Source: UBA4085 sp964556755 (lineage in GTDB: Bacteria; Acidobacteriota; Aminicenantia; Aminicenantales; UBA4085). Taken from it: a DNA stretch of 64,000 nt. The translations under genes and the position numbers were made by a program. Below are positions 42,498-51,209 of this stretch, in pieces. Numbering within the stretch: the stretch's first letter is position 1; the number at the start of each line of letters is the position of its first letter. Below the pieces are notes generated by a model. The model searched no databases. It saw only the letters and a list, made by a program, of their open reading frames with translations, and was not told the origin of the DNA. The DNA is taken from positions 1 to 64,000 of the forward strand of contig CAZKXI010000002.1 of NCBI GenBank assembly GCA_964556755.1. Direction: 5' to 3'.

Positions 42498-43283
42498 CTA
42501 CTTCTTGAACGGCGAGACTTCCTTCTTGTCGACGACCGTGATGAGGCCGACCATGCCGCCGACGACCGTGGCGATGCCGCAGGGGGTCAGGAAGAAGGGC
42601 GGCACGCCTTGCTTGCAGACCAGATAGACGCCGTCGCCGGTCTGGGCATCCCGGATGGTCTTGAGGAAGGGGCTTTGGCCGGCCAGGGCCCGCTTGACCT
42701 TGTTGCCGTCCAAGCCGAGATGATCGACGTCCTGGTAGAAGTTCGTCTCGACGCCGCGGACGCGGATCCGGTCATCCAGCTGGAGCACGCCCTTCTCGAT
42801 GAAGACGACGGCCTCCTTGGACCCCGGCATATAGCGGAGGACCCGCCCGATGCGGGCCTCGTTGTCCTTGACGCTCTGCTCGCGGGCGATCTCCTGCATC
42901 CCCTGGAGGACCTGGCCTTCGTAGGCGCTGAGGGAGATGGAGACCTTGGTGGTCTCCCCCTCGATGATGCCGATCAGCTCGCTGGAGTTGAAATTGCCCG
43001 CCGCGGTCGTGATGCCGAAGGTGTAGATCCCCTTGGCCAAGCCCTCCAGCCGAAAAGCCCCCGTCTTGTCCGAAGGGGAGGCCTCGTAGATCGAGCCGCT
43101 GGAGAGGCCCTTCAGCTTGATCACCGCGCCGGCGATGGGGGTCGTGCCGTCCTTCTCATAGAAGGAGCCGATCAGGGTGCCGGTGCCGGGCGAGGGCTTC
43201 ACTTGGGAGGCCGAGAGGGGTAGGAGCAAGGCCAGCCCGGCGGCCAGGATGAGCGCCTTCCTCAGCCAAGAGATGTGTTTCAT
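42498..43283 (-). CDS. secreted carboxypeptidase-regulatory-like (Ig-fold) protein
   Basis: The 261-residue protein has a signal peptide (ALILAAGLALLLPLSASQ). Residues about 30-105 form a CarboxypepD_reg-like beta-sandwich (GSFYEKDGTTPIAGAVIKLKG ... GAFRLEGLAKGIYTFGI). A middle region follows (RIGRVLRYMPGSKEAVVFIEKGVLQLDDRIRV), and the C-terminus has a short glycine-rich hydrophobic segment (IATVVGGMVGLITVV) followed by a Lys-rich tail, suggesting membrane insertion. ATG 43283 follows GGGAGAAG. It has its own promoter, so it need not follow the upstream EPS operon. Confidence 0.78.
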   Translation of the reverse strand: MKHISWLRKALILAAGLALLLPLSASQVKPSPGTGTLIGSFYEKDGTTPIAGAVIKLKGLSSGSIYEASPSDKTGAFRLEGLAKGIYTFGITTAAGNFNSSELIGIIEGETTKVSISLSAYEGQVLQGMQEIAREQSVKDNEARIGRVLRYMPGSKEAVVFIEKGVLQLDDRIRVRGVETNFYQDVDHLGLDGNKVKRALAGQSPFLKTIRDAQTGDGVYLVCKQGVPPFFLTPCGIATVVGGMVGLITVVDKKEVSPFKK

Positions 43284-43311
43284 GGTTCTTCTCCCAAACC
43301 CTGCCATCTCG

Positions 43312-43340
43312 ATCATAATACGAGGGTTTCTCATTGTCAA
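43312..43340 (-). promoter_or_regulatory. promoter of the carboxypeptidase-regulatory-like gene
   Basis: Minus strand perfect TTGACA (43340-43335), 17-bp spacer, TATGAT (43317-43312), 28 bp before ATG 43283. It lies in the only AT-richer patch of the locus. Confidence 0.75.
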
Positions 43341-43347
43341 GACTCCC

Positions 43348-45090
43348 TTATTCGCGCCGTCCGGAGGTCGCGGGAGGGGGTTCCCCCCCGGCCTTTTCGC
43401 CTTCCTCGACGGCCAACTCCAGCCCCGTCAGGGCCAAAGGGCCGTTCCAGGGGAGGATCTCGAGCTCCTGGGCGCCCGTCTCGGGCGTCAGGGATACCGT
43501 CACGGGAGCGCCGGAGGCGAAATCCTCCCAAACGACCCGGCCCTTGAGGACCACGGTGACATACACGGGAAAGGGCCCCCGGGGCAGGATTTCGAGACTC
43601 AGCCGGGATTCCTTGGCTTCCAGAACGAGGGTCGTCTTGAAGGACGTCCCCTTCGGGAGCAGGATGCCGGACCAGTCCACCCGCCGGGGGGAGAAGAGCC
43701 CGGCCGCTTCCCGGCGCAGGCCGGCGAGGGCCGCGGTATCGTTGAGGCGCTCGTAGTTTCTGACCATCTTCCCCAGGAGCTCCGGGCTGACGGACGGCCG
43801 GGACTCTCGCGCTTTCTGGTAGAAGCGGTTGGACTCGTAGAGAAAGTCCAGCTTCCGGTAGGCGTCTCCGATCCGCTCCAGGATGGCGGCATAGTCGGGC
43901 CGGACGGCCTCGGTAACCATGACCAGCCCGGCCTCCAGGGATTGGCCGTTGGAGACCACCTCCCGGTAGCGGTTCTGGCGGAGGAGCAGATCCAGCTCGA
44001 AGGCCAGCCGGGCCAGGTCCTTGCCCGAGGCGTCGGGCTTGGCCTCGATCAGCCGGCGGCTGCGGAGGCTTTTTTCCAGCTCGGCGACGGCCGCGGCCGA
44101 GTCTTCGACCTCCAGGTAGGCTTGCAGGTCGTCCAGGATGCCGTCCAGCGAGCGGGCCGTCTCCAGGCGGCAGCGGGCCAGGCCGAGCCGCAGCGACTTG
44201 CGCAGATCGCGGATCGAGGCGGCCGAGACCTTGCCCGAGGCCGGATCCAAGTCGCGGTAGGAACGGAGGCCGTCGAGCAGCCGCAGCCCCTCCCGGAAAT
44301 GCTCCTCGGCCGGCTTCATCCGGGCGGCCAGGAATTCGCTTCGCCCGGCCGCCGCGGCGGCGGCCGCCTTCTGCAGGTCGATGGCCTCCGCCTCGGCCAG
44401 GAAGTGGATCCTCTCGCCGCGGTCGAGGCCCCGCTCGGCCAGGAAGCGGGCATAGGTCCGGTAGGCCTCGGCGTCGGGCGGAAGCACGGCTCTCATGAAA
44501 GCGGGATCTTGGACGCGCAGGGCCCACAGGTCCAGGATGCCCTCCAGCCGCTCGCCGGGACGGACGGCCAAGGCGGACCGGGTGACGTCGCGGGCCAAAG
44601 CCCGCTCCTCGACCGTCAGCCTTGGCCAGCTGGACAGGAGGACCTGCCCGGTAGCGGCGAGAATCTCCGCATCCTGACCGGCCAGCCGGACCGTCTTGAT
44701 GAACTCGTCCATCGGCCGCCCGGCCGCGGGCAAGTCGAAGAGCGCCATATATTCCAGCGTCTGGGCCAAGTCGAAGTGGGTTGCGGCCGAGAGAGGATTG
44801 ACGGCCAGGGAGCGCATTTGGGCTTGGTAGGCTTGGCGCAGGCCTTGATCCCTCGATTCCGCCGCCGTCAGATCGACGACCGCCGCCTCGAAGGCCGCCC
44901 GGCCCAAGTCGCGGTATTGGAGGTCGTTGAGGGCCGCAAGATCCTGGCCGCCCGAGAGGATCTCCATGCGGGCCGCCGGGTCGGGGCGCCGGGCCGCGGC
45001 GGAGACCCGCGCCGAACCGTCATAGAAGAGGAGGTCGGCGGCGGCCGCCGCCAGGACGGCCAGGAGCAGGAGGAGCCGCTTGCCGCTCAT
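43348..45090 (-). CDS. TPR-like periplasmic protein linked to the O-antigen-ligase gene
   Basis: The 580-residue protein has one N-terminal hydrophobic anchor (LLLLLAVLAAAAADLLF). A long run of helical TPR-like pairs follows (YRTYARFLAERGLDRGERIHFL, AILERIGDAYRKLDFLYESNRFYQKA). The C-terminal beta-domain of about 110 residues begins near SFKTTLVLEAKESRLSL. It starts 1 bp after the ligase-like gene ends. O-antigen-ligase-type proteins are often encoded next to such TPR partners, so a role in polymerisation or chain handover is inferred. Confidence 0.8.
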   Translation of the reverse strand: MSGKRLLLLLAVLAAAAADLLFYDGSARVSAAARRPDPAARMEILSGGQDLAALNDLQYRDLGRAAFEAAVVDLTAAESRDQGLRQAYQAQMRSLAVNPLSAATHFDLAQTLEYMALFDLPAAGRPMDEFIKTVRLAGQDAEILAATGQVLLSSWPRLTVEERALARDVTRSALAVRPGERLEGILDLWALRVQDPAFMRAVLPPDAEAYRTYARFLAERGLDRGERIHFLAEAEAIDLQKAAAAAAAGRSEFLAARMKPAEEHFREGLRLLDGLRSYRDLDPASGKVSAASIRDLRKSLRLGLARCRLETARSLDGILDDLQAYLEVEDSAAAVAELEKSLRSRRLIEAKPDASGKDLARLAFELDLLLRQNRYREVVSNGQSLEAGLVMVTEAVRPDYAAILERIGDAYRKLDFLYESNRFYQKARESRPSVSPELLGKMVRNYERLNDTAALAGLRREAAGLFSPRRVDWSGILLPKGTSFKTTLVLEAKESRLSLEILPRGPFPVYVTVVLKGRVVWEDFASGAPVTVSLTPETGAQELEILPWNGPLALTGLELAVEEGEKAGGEPPPATSGRRE

Positions 45091-46572
45091 TCAGGCCTTC
45101 CTGTAGTAGGCCAGACCCAGAGTCAGGCCCAGGATCACCGAGAAGAGCACCGCGTTGGCCGGGATGTGGAGATTGAAGTCGGTCAGGCTGTGGACGAGAA
45201 GAGCCGCCACGGCGACGAAGCCGCCCATGCCCAGGCCCTTGATCCCCGGATGCCGGCGGCCGGACCAGGTCTTGAAAGCCCGAGCCGCCGGGACCAGGAT
45301 GAGGCCCAGCAGAAGGACGAAGCCGACCACCCCTAGCTCGGCCAGGGCCTCGAGATAGTCGTTGTGAGCGTGCAGAAGGCGGCCCTCGAGCGGCACGGTC
45401 TCGTAGACGGGATAGACCGCGGCGAAGGTCCCCCAGCCGGTCCCGAGGAAGGGGCTGTCCCCCGCCATGCGCAGGACCGAGGACCAGTACTGCGGCCGCC
45501 CGTCTTGGAGGAGGTTGTCGTCGGCAAAGCGCCCGACCGTCGCCTCCAATCCCACATACAGCGAGACGGCCAGGATCAGCCCGAAAGACGCCTTCAGCGC
45601 GGTCAGGATCCAGGCTTGGCGGAAGCGGGCCTTCTCGAAATGGAACACGGTCAGGAGGAAGAACAGGAGGAAGATGAGGCCGAGGATGAAGGCGCCCGAG
45701 CGGGATCGGGACAGGACGATGGCCAGGGCCATGACGACGACCCCGATCAGGGCCAGGAGGTTGGCGGCGAAGCCCCGCCCCGTCAGCTGGGCCAGCCTCT
45801 CGGGCCGCCGCTTGCCGGCCAGGGAGAAGAGGTCCACCCGGGCCACGATCAGGGTCAGGGCCAGGGGCAAGATCATCTCCAGATAGCCGGCGAAGTGATT
45901 GCGGTTGATGAACGTCCCGCTGGCCGCCTGGAGGTTGTAGAGCTTGGGGTAGAACAGGACCCGCGGCTGGCTGCGGGACAGCTCGTACAATCCGTAGAAG
46001 GCCTGGGCCGCTCCCAGGGCCGTCAGGACGGCGAAGAAACGTACGAACTGGCGGCGGTGGGTGACGGTCCGCACGACGGTCCAGGCGATCAGGACATAGG
46101 CCAGCAGCTCCAGGGCCTCGCGGGCCGTATGGGCCGGGACCACGGAGAGGGACATCGTCGTCGAGCCGGCGAAGCCCGGGTCGAAGCCCTCCCGCAGCCG
46201 GTAGGCCAAAGGCGAGAGGATCTTGACCAGGGCCTTCGGCAGGGGGACGACCTGCAGGCCCAGAAAGAGGAACAAGCCGGCGGTCAGGAACCCGGGGAGC
46301 CGGAGGCTGGCCCGGAGCTTGGCGTTGATGGGATCGGGCCGGCCGATCAAGGTCGCCGCCGCCAGCAGGGCGGCGACAAGCTCGATGGCCAGGATGGACC
46401 AATCCTCCACCGAAGCGGCCGGCAGGGGGCTGAGAACGAGCAGAGCCAGAAGCCCGGCCTCGACCAGGCCGCGCCGCAGCCGGCCGCCGGCCCGTCCGGC
46501 CGCGGCGTCCAGCGGGGCGTAGGCCGGGGCCGTCTCGGCCGCGCCGATCAGGGCCCCGCTCTTGTCCCTCAC
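45091..46572 (-). CDS. O-antigen ligase/polymerase-like membrane protein (Wzy/WaaL)
   Basis: The 493-residue protein has about eleven transmembrane helices and a large periplasmic loop with the ligase-family region FLGTGWGTFAAVYP followed by HAHNDYLEALAELG; the conserved HNDYL is typical of O-antigen ligase/polymerase proteins. It would polymerise or transfer undecaprenyl-linked glycan on the periplasmic face. GTG 46572 overlaps the BY-kinase stop (GTGA). A second protein of this superfamily is encoded at 54360-55583. Confidence 0.9.
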   Translation of the reverse strand: MRDKSGALIGAAETAPAYAPLDAAAGRAGGRLRRGLVEAGLLALLVLSPLPAASVEDWSILAIELVAALLAAATLIGRPDPINAKLRASLRLPGFLTAGLFLFLGLQVVPLPKALVKILSPLAYRLREGFDPGFAGSTTMSLSVVPAHTAREALELLAYVLIAWTVVRTVTHRRQFVRFFAVLTALGAAQAFYGLYELSRSQPRVLFYPKLYNLQAASGTFINRNHFAGYLEMILPLALTLIVARVDLFSLAGKRRPERLAQLTGRGFAANLLALIGVVVMALAIVLSRSRSGAFILGLIFLLFFLLTVFHFEKARFRQAWILTALKASFGLILAVSLYVGLEATVGRFADDNLLQDGRPQYWSSVLRMAGDSPFLGTGWGTFAAVYPVYETVPLEGRLLHAHNDYLEALAELGVVGFVLLLGLILVPAARAFKTWSGRRHPGIKGLGMGGFVAVAALLVHSLTDFNLHIPANAVLFSVILGLTLGLAYYRKA

Positions 46573-48890
46573 GGCCTTCTCTTCTCCGATCCGGCTCCGG
46601 GCGGAGCCAGGCCCGGATCCTGGTAGTATTCGTACTGGAAGTAGTTGGACGACTGCCCGCTGCGCCGCAGCTTGGCATCGTTGAAGACGGCGCCGATCAC
46701 GTTGGCCTTGCCTTTGCGCAGCTCCTCGATCGTCTTCAGCAGGGGCTTGCGGGTGGCCTTGCCGGTCTTCAGGACCAGGACCGTGCTGTCGGCCATGGAG
46801 CTGACGATGACCGGGTCGATGACCGCAAGCACCGGCGGCAGGTCGATGAGCACGACGCTGAACTCGGTCTTCAGCTCGGCCAGAAGCTCCTTCATCCGGC
46901 GCGAGTTGAGCAGCTCGGCCGGGTTCGGCGGGTGGGGCCCGCCGGGCAGGACCCAGAGGTTTTCGATGGCCGTCTTCTGGACCGCGTCCTCCAGGCCGGC
47001 CCGCCCGGTCAGCACTCCCGCCAGCCCGGTCATGTTGCGGACCTGGAAGACCTTGGCCAAGCGCGGCTTGCGCAAGTCGGCGTCCACGGCCAGGACCCGG
47101 TCGCCGAGCTGGGCGAAGGAGATGGCCAGGTTGATGAGGGTGGCCGACTTGCCCTCCTCCGGCGACATGGAGGTGAAGGCGATCGTCCGGGGAGCGGAGT
47201 CCGGGTGGGAGAAGAGGATGGCTGTCCGGACGGTCCGGTAGTCCTCGGCGATGGCGATCTTGGGGAAGAGATGGTTGATCAGCTCGACCTCGGTCACCTT
47301 GGCCAGGGCCGGATCGTCGCCGTCGGCCGAGGCGCCATAAGCGCCTCCGTAACCGCCATAGCCGCTGCCCGAGCCCTTTCTATGTCCCCCGCCGACGGAG
47401 AAGTGCGGGATGATGCCCAGCGACGGCAGGCCGGTCAGCCGCTCCAGGTCCTCCGGCCCCTTGACCGAGTTGTCCAGGAAGTCGGAGGCGAAGGCCAGCC
47501 CGACGCCCAGCATCAGGCCCAGCAGGAGAGCCACCAGGAGGCTCCGCTTGACGTTGGGCGAGAATGGCGCCTCGGGCACGACGGCCGGGTCGACGACCTT
47601 GATGTTGGAGGTCATCAGGCCGTTGAGGCGGGCCGAGACGTCGGTCTGGGCCTGCCGGTCCTGCAGGGTCTTGAGGATGTCCTGCGTGCTGAGGATCTCG
47701 CGCCGCAGGCTCTCGGCGAAGATGTTGACGTTGCTCATGCGGGTGACTTCGCCGCGCTTGCCGGCCAGCAGGCCTTCCATGGTCCGTTCCTTGGACAAGG
47801 CCGTCTGGTAGGTGGAATAGGCCGCGTCGGCGGCCTTGAGGATCTCTCCTTCCAGCTGGCTCTTGGTGGTGTCGATCTGGGAGCGCAGCGAGATCATCTC
47901 GGGATTGTTGGGGCCCAGGGTCTTGCCCTTCTCGGCCCAAGTCCGCTGCAGGTCGTTGTACGTCGTCTTGAGCCCCTGGATGGCCGGGTTGTTGATGAGC
48001 TGGGGCAGGCTGTCGACTTTCAGGCCGCTCAGCTCCCTGTAGTTCGCGTAGGCGTTGACCCTCTCCAGCTGGGCATCGGTGAAGGCCTTGTACTGGTCGC
48101 TGTACTGGCCGACGATGCTGCTCTCCTGGTCATTGAGGGGGACGATGTTCTTCTGGTCGGAGTATTTGGTCAGCTCCCTCTGCTTGGCCGCCAGGTCCTC
48201 GCGGACGCGGGCGATCTCCTGGTTGAGGAAGTCGGTCGTCTGCTGGGTCGCCGCGTAGCGGGACTCGATGGAGTAGGCGATGAACTCCTGGGCCAGGGTG
48301 TTGGCCACATCCGCCGCCAGCCTCGGGTGGGCCGCCGTGAAGGTCAGGTCCACGAGCCGGGTCTCGGTCACGGGCTCCACGCCCAGGCCGGACATGACGT
48401 AGCCGGCGTAGGCGGCCGAGGGATCCTGGGCGGCGTCGTCGCTCGCGGGGCCGGGATCGGGCTGAGCCTTCGCGCCCCCCTTGAGCCATCTCAGACTGGC
48501 CACGGACTTGAGCATCCGCAGGAGGCTGCGGGGCTCGGCCTCGGCGCCCTGGAGCTCGGGCCGGGAGGCCAGGTTCATCTTCTTAGCCACCCGCTCGGCC
48601 AGAAGGCGGCTCTGGAGGATCTTCAGCTGGGTGTTGAAGTAGGTGCCCAGCCAGTCGGTCGACCCAGAGGACGAGTTGAAGAGGTCCTGGATCGTCAGCA
48701 TGCTCGAGCCGGGGTCCTCGATCAGCAGCGTGGCGCCGGCCTTATAGAGCGGCGTCGAGGTGAAGGACAGGACGGCGGAGGCGGCCAGCAGGACGGCGGT
48801 CACCGAGACGACGACCCACTTGCGCTTGAGGAGGATATGCCAGTACTCGAGGAGGCCGGCCTCCTTGTTTCCCGACGGCATGGCGGTCAT
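46569..48890 (-). CDS. Wzz-type chain-length regulator fused to a BY-kinase
   Basis: The 773-residue polysaccharide co-polymerase has an N-terminal Wzz domain with TM1 near residues 25-45 (VVVSVTAVLLAASAVLSF), long periplasmic coiled coils and TM2 near 455 (LLVALLLGLMLGVGLAF). A cytoplasmic tyrosine kinase follows, with Walker A MSPEEGKSATL near 577, Walker A' VLAVDADLRKPR and Walker B VVLIDLPP. A Tyr-rich tail (NYFQYEYYQD) is the autophosphorylation cluster. It controls chain length and export through phosphorylation cycles. ATG 48890 is the chosen start; ATG 48881 is the alternative. Its promoter carries the TCAYCCSS operator. Confidence 0.93.
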   Translation of the reverse strand: MTAMPSGNKEAGLLEYWHILLKRKWVVVSVTAVLLAASAVLSFTSTPLYKAGATLLIEDPGSSMLTIQDLFNSSSGSTDWLGTYFNTQLKILQSRLLAERVAKKMNLASRPELQGAEAEPRSLLRMLKSVASLRWLKGGAKAQPDPGPASDDAAQDPSAAYAGYVMSGLGVEPVTETRLVDLTFTAAHPRLAADVANTLAQEFIAYSIESRYAATQQTTDFLNQEIARVREDLAAKQRELTKYSDQKNIVPLNDQESSIVGQYSDQYKAFTDAQLERVNAYANYRELSGLKVDSLPQLINNPAIQGLKTTYNDLQRTWAEKGKTLGPNNPEMISLRSQIDTTKSQLEGEILKAADAAYSTYQTALSKERTMEGLLAGKRGEVTRMSNVNIFAESLRREILSTQDILKTLQDRQAQTDVSARLNGLMTSNIKVVDPAVVPEAPFSPNVKRSLLVALLLGLMLGVGLAFASDFLDNSVKGPEDLERLTGLPSLGIIPHFSVGGGHRKGSGSGYGGYGGAYGASADGDDPALAKVTEVELINHLFPKIAIAEDYRTVRTAILFSHPDSAPRTIAFTSMSPEEGKSATLINLAISFAQLGDRVLAVDADLRKPRLAKVFQVRNMTGLAGVLTGRAGLEDAVQKTAIENLWVLPGGPHPPNPAELLNSRRMKELLAELKTEFSVVLIDLPPVLAVIDPVIVSSMADSTVLVLKTGKATRKPLLKTIEELRKGKANVIGAVFNDAKLRRSGQSSNYFQYEYYQDPGLAPPGAGSEKRRP

Positions 48891-48912
48891 GGTCGTTCTT
48901 GACTCCTCGCGC

Positions 48913-49002
48913 AGGATAGGACATCGCCCGGGGGACGGCAATCGTCCGGCCGGATGATGCCGGGGGTGATTTTGCCTCGCCGCCCCTCACCCCTCGGGGT
49001 GA
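48913..49002 (-). promoter_or_regulatory. composite operator and promoter of the Wzz/BY-kinase operon
   Basis: Reading the minus strand: TCACC-N6-GGTGA (49002-48987), N17, TCACCCCC (48969-48962), N4, TCATCCGG (48957-48950), N8, TTGCCG as -35 (48941-48936), N17, TATCCT as -10 (48918-48913). The layout and every spacing match the element before the Wzx operon, and 22 consecutive bases (48936-48957) are identical between them. Confidence 0.75.
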
Positions 49003-49054
49003 CCCGGACGGAAGGGATTGTACCCGGTCGCGGAGCCCGAATCTAGGCTCCGGC

Positions 49055-49924
49055 TCAGATCAGGCCCTTGGGCACATAGACCGTATCGCCGTCCTGGAGC
49101 GGAACGTCCTTGGCCTTGTTCCGCAGGATGGCCTTCAGGTCGACGACGATCTCCTTCTCGTTGCCGGCCGCGTCCCGCCGCTTGATGACGACCCGCCGCA
49201 GGGCGGCCCGCTCCGTATAGCCGCTGGCCTGGGCCACCGCCTGGGCCACCGTCGGCAGCCGCGACAGCACGACCTTGAGGGCGCCGGGCGTCTTGACCTC
49301 GCCGAGAACGTAGATGACGCCTTCCCGCTCCACCTGGACGTTGACGATGTCGCCGGCCTCCAGGGGGATGTCATACTGGGTGTCGCCCTTGACCATAAGG
49401 TCGTCGGCCGGGATGCGCAGCGAGACGCTGGTGCCGTCGGGCAGGCGCCGGATGACGATGATCTCGCGGCCCGCATCCTTGCTCAGGCCGCCGGCCAGGG
49501 ACAGGATCTGGAAGAGGGTCTGGCGGCCGGACAGCTCGTAGGATCCCGGCGTCTGGACCGCCCCGATGACCGAGACCCGCTTGCTCTGGCGGTCGGTAAT
49601 GGTGACCGAGACCTGGGGGTCCACCAGAAGCTGCTTCTCGACCAAGGCCCGGGCCAGCTTCTTCTCCAGCTCGGCCGCGGTCAGCCCCTCGACCGCGACC
49701 TCGCCCAGGAAAGGCAGGCTGATCGTGCCCTGCTCCGAGACCCGGACCTGGCCGGTGATGAGCTCCGACTTGGCCACCTTGATGTCCAGCACGTCGCGCG
49801 GACCGATGGTGTACTCGGCCACGAATCGCTGGGGAGCCGCCTCTTGGGCCCATCCCCCGGCCGCGGCCAGGAGAAGGCTCGCGACCGCGATCCCGACGGC
49901 CCGCTTGATGTTCGACTTGGCCAT
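49055..49924 (-). CDS. polysaccharide export protein with SLBB domains (short Wza/OPX type)
   Basis: The 289-residue protein has a signal peptide (IAVASLLLAAAGGWAQ) but no lipobox Cys. It has a polysaccharide export motif (YTIGPRDVLDIKVAKSE ... ISLPFLGEVAVEGLT) and two SLBB domains (VSVIGAVQTPGSYEL and IYVLGEVKTPGALKV). Canonical Wza is a lipoprotein with a C-terminal membrane helix; both are absent, so it is a short periplasmic OPX protein that probably needs a separate outer-membrane pore. The adjacent beta-barrel gene is the natural candidate. ATG 49924 follows GAGGAG. Confidence 0.92.
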   Translation of the reverse strand: MAKSNIKRAVGIAVASLLLAAAGGWAQEAAPQRFVAEYTIGPRDVLDIKVAKSELITGQVRVSEQGTISLPFLGEVAVEGLTAAELEKKLARALVEKQLLVDPQVSVTITDRQSKRVSVIGAVQTPGSYELSGRQTLFQILSLAGGLSKDAGREIIVIRRLPDGTSVSLRIPADDLMVKGDTQYDIPLEAGDIVNVQVEREGVIYVLGEVKTPGALKVVLSRLPTVAQAVAQASGYTERAALRRVVIKRRDAAGNEKEIVVDLKAILRNKAKDVPLQDGDTVYVPKGLI

Positions 49925-49944
49925 GTCTGTCTCCTCGCTCAGGC

Positions 49945-51189
49945 TCAAAACCGGTAGGTCAAGTAGGCCCCGACGAAGCTGCGCCTCCGGTCCCAGCCCG
50001 GCAGCGTCGACGTCCAAGAGGCCGTGTTCCAGGTCAGGCCGATCCCGGCCGTCCGCAGGACCCGGACGACGATCCCGGCCGCGTGGGTGACGCGCGCGTC
50101 GTCCCGGCCGGCGAAAGCGCCTCCCTCGGCGGCCGGAGTCTCCGCATCCGGGTAGGCGGACAGCCCGACATCGAAATCATAGTCCAGACGCAGGAAATCC
50201 GCCAGATAGAACGAGATCCCTCCCCCGGCCGAGGAGTCGAGGAAGTAGAGCACGTCGGTGTAGGCCGAGAAGACGTTGTCGCGGCCGAAGCGGGCCCGCA
50301 GCCCGAAACGGCCGAATCGGGCCGTCAGATCGGCGCCGCCGACGAAGCCGGAGAAGGAAGGCTGCCCTTCGGCCTTCGGCCGGAACTGCTTGTAGCCCAG
50401 GCTCAGCGATCCCTCGATGGATGTCCCCACCGGGAAGCGGAGGCCGGCATAGACGCGGCGGCCGGCCGCGTTGCGCCAGGCCATGGCCGGGGATTGGAAG
50501 GCGTACTCCGTCGCCTCGATGCCGAGGAACAGGTAGCCCTGGTAGAAGGCCCGGTAGTCGATCTCGGCCCGCCCGCCCGTCTCGGTCCGGTTGAGGGCGT
50601 CGGACAGCGGCAGCCCCTCCGGATCCGGCCGGTAGGCTTCGAAGCTGACGTCGCTGCGGAAGACCCCCAGGGCGAACACGGTCCGGTTGGCCGTCTCGAA
50701 GGACAGGCCCGCGTCCCAGCCCCGGTTGCGGTCGGTCACCAGGATGCCGACCTCAGGCGACAGCCGCCGGCGGTGGGACTGGTCGCGGTACTCCCCGGAC
50801 AGGACGAAGCGGGACAGAAGCAGAGCCTTGACCCCCCCGGACCAGCTGAAGTCAAAGGCGCGACGGGAGGCCTCCCGGACGTAGTAGGTATATTCGGGAT
50901 TGACCGAGCCGTGCAGCAGGATGGTCCCTCCGACCGGCAGGTAGGCCCGCAGGTCGGGCGAGAACGTGCCGGTGTAGTCGGGCGTCGGCCGGCTCTCGAA
51001 GTAGATGTTGTCGTCGTAGCCGACGTTTCGCAGGCTGAGGCCGGGGAAGAGGCGGAAGGGCCCCAGGGTCCAGGGCGCCTTCGTGGTGACCGACTCCCAT
51101 TCGTCCCGGAACGAGACATAGGTTTGGGCCGAGGCGAACGAAGCGGCCATCGTCAGCAGCCCGACGGCCGCGGCCAGAGTCTTTTTCAT
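49945..51189 (-). CDS. outer-membrane beta-barrel protein of the EPS export system
   Basis: The 414-residue protein has a signal peptide (TMAASFASAQ) and then alternating-residue strands throughout, including AFDFSWSGGVKALLLSRFVLSGEYRD, and ends in Phe (YLTYRF), the usual barrel-assembly signal. The length suits a barrel of roughly 16-18 strands. It lies 20 bp upstream of the short SLBB export gene and could form its outer-membrane channel, as in OPX/beta-barrel pairs described for other bacteria. That partnership is inferred from context. Confidence 0.85.
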   Translation of the reverse strand: MKKTLAAAVGLLTMAASFASAQTYVSFRDEWESVTTKAPWTLGPFRLFPGLSLRNVGYDDNIYFESRPTPDYTGTFSPDLRAYLPVGGTILLHGSVNPEYTYYVREASRRAFDFSWSGGVKALLLSRFVLSGEYRDQSHRRRLSPEVGILVTDRNRGWDAGLSFETANRTVFALGVFRSDVSFEAYRPDPEGLPLSDALNRTETGGRAEIDYRAFYQGYLFLGIEATEYAFQSPAMAWRNAAGRRVYAGLRFPVGTSIEGSLSLGYKQFRPKAEGQPSFSGFVGGADLTARFGRFGLRARFGRDNVFSAYTDVLYFLDSSAGGGISFYLADFLRLDYDFDVGLSAYPDAETPAAEGGAFAGRDDARVTHAAGIVVRVLRTAGIGLTWNTASWTSTLPGWDRRRSFVGAYLTYRF

Positions 51190-51209
51190 AGGGGGAGGAG
51201 AGGCCCCGC

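Noticed and set aside
42498..42520. Programmed frameshift joining the Ig-fold gene to the nucleotidyltransferase frame
   Set aside because: No slippery heptamer is present at the AAGAAG-TAG junction and the two proteins have unrelated locations (secreted versus cytoplasmic).
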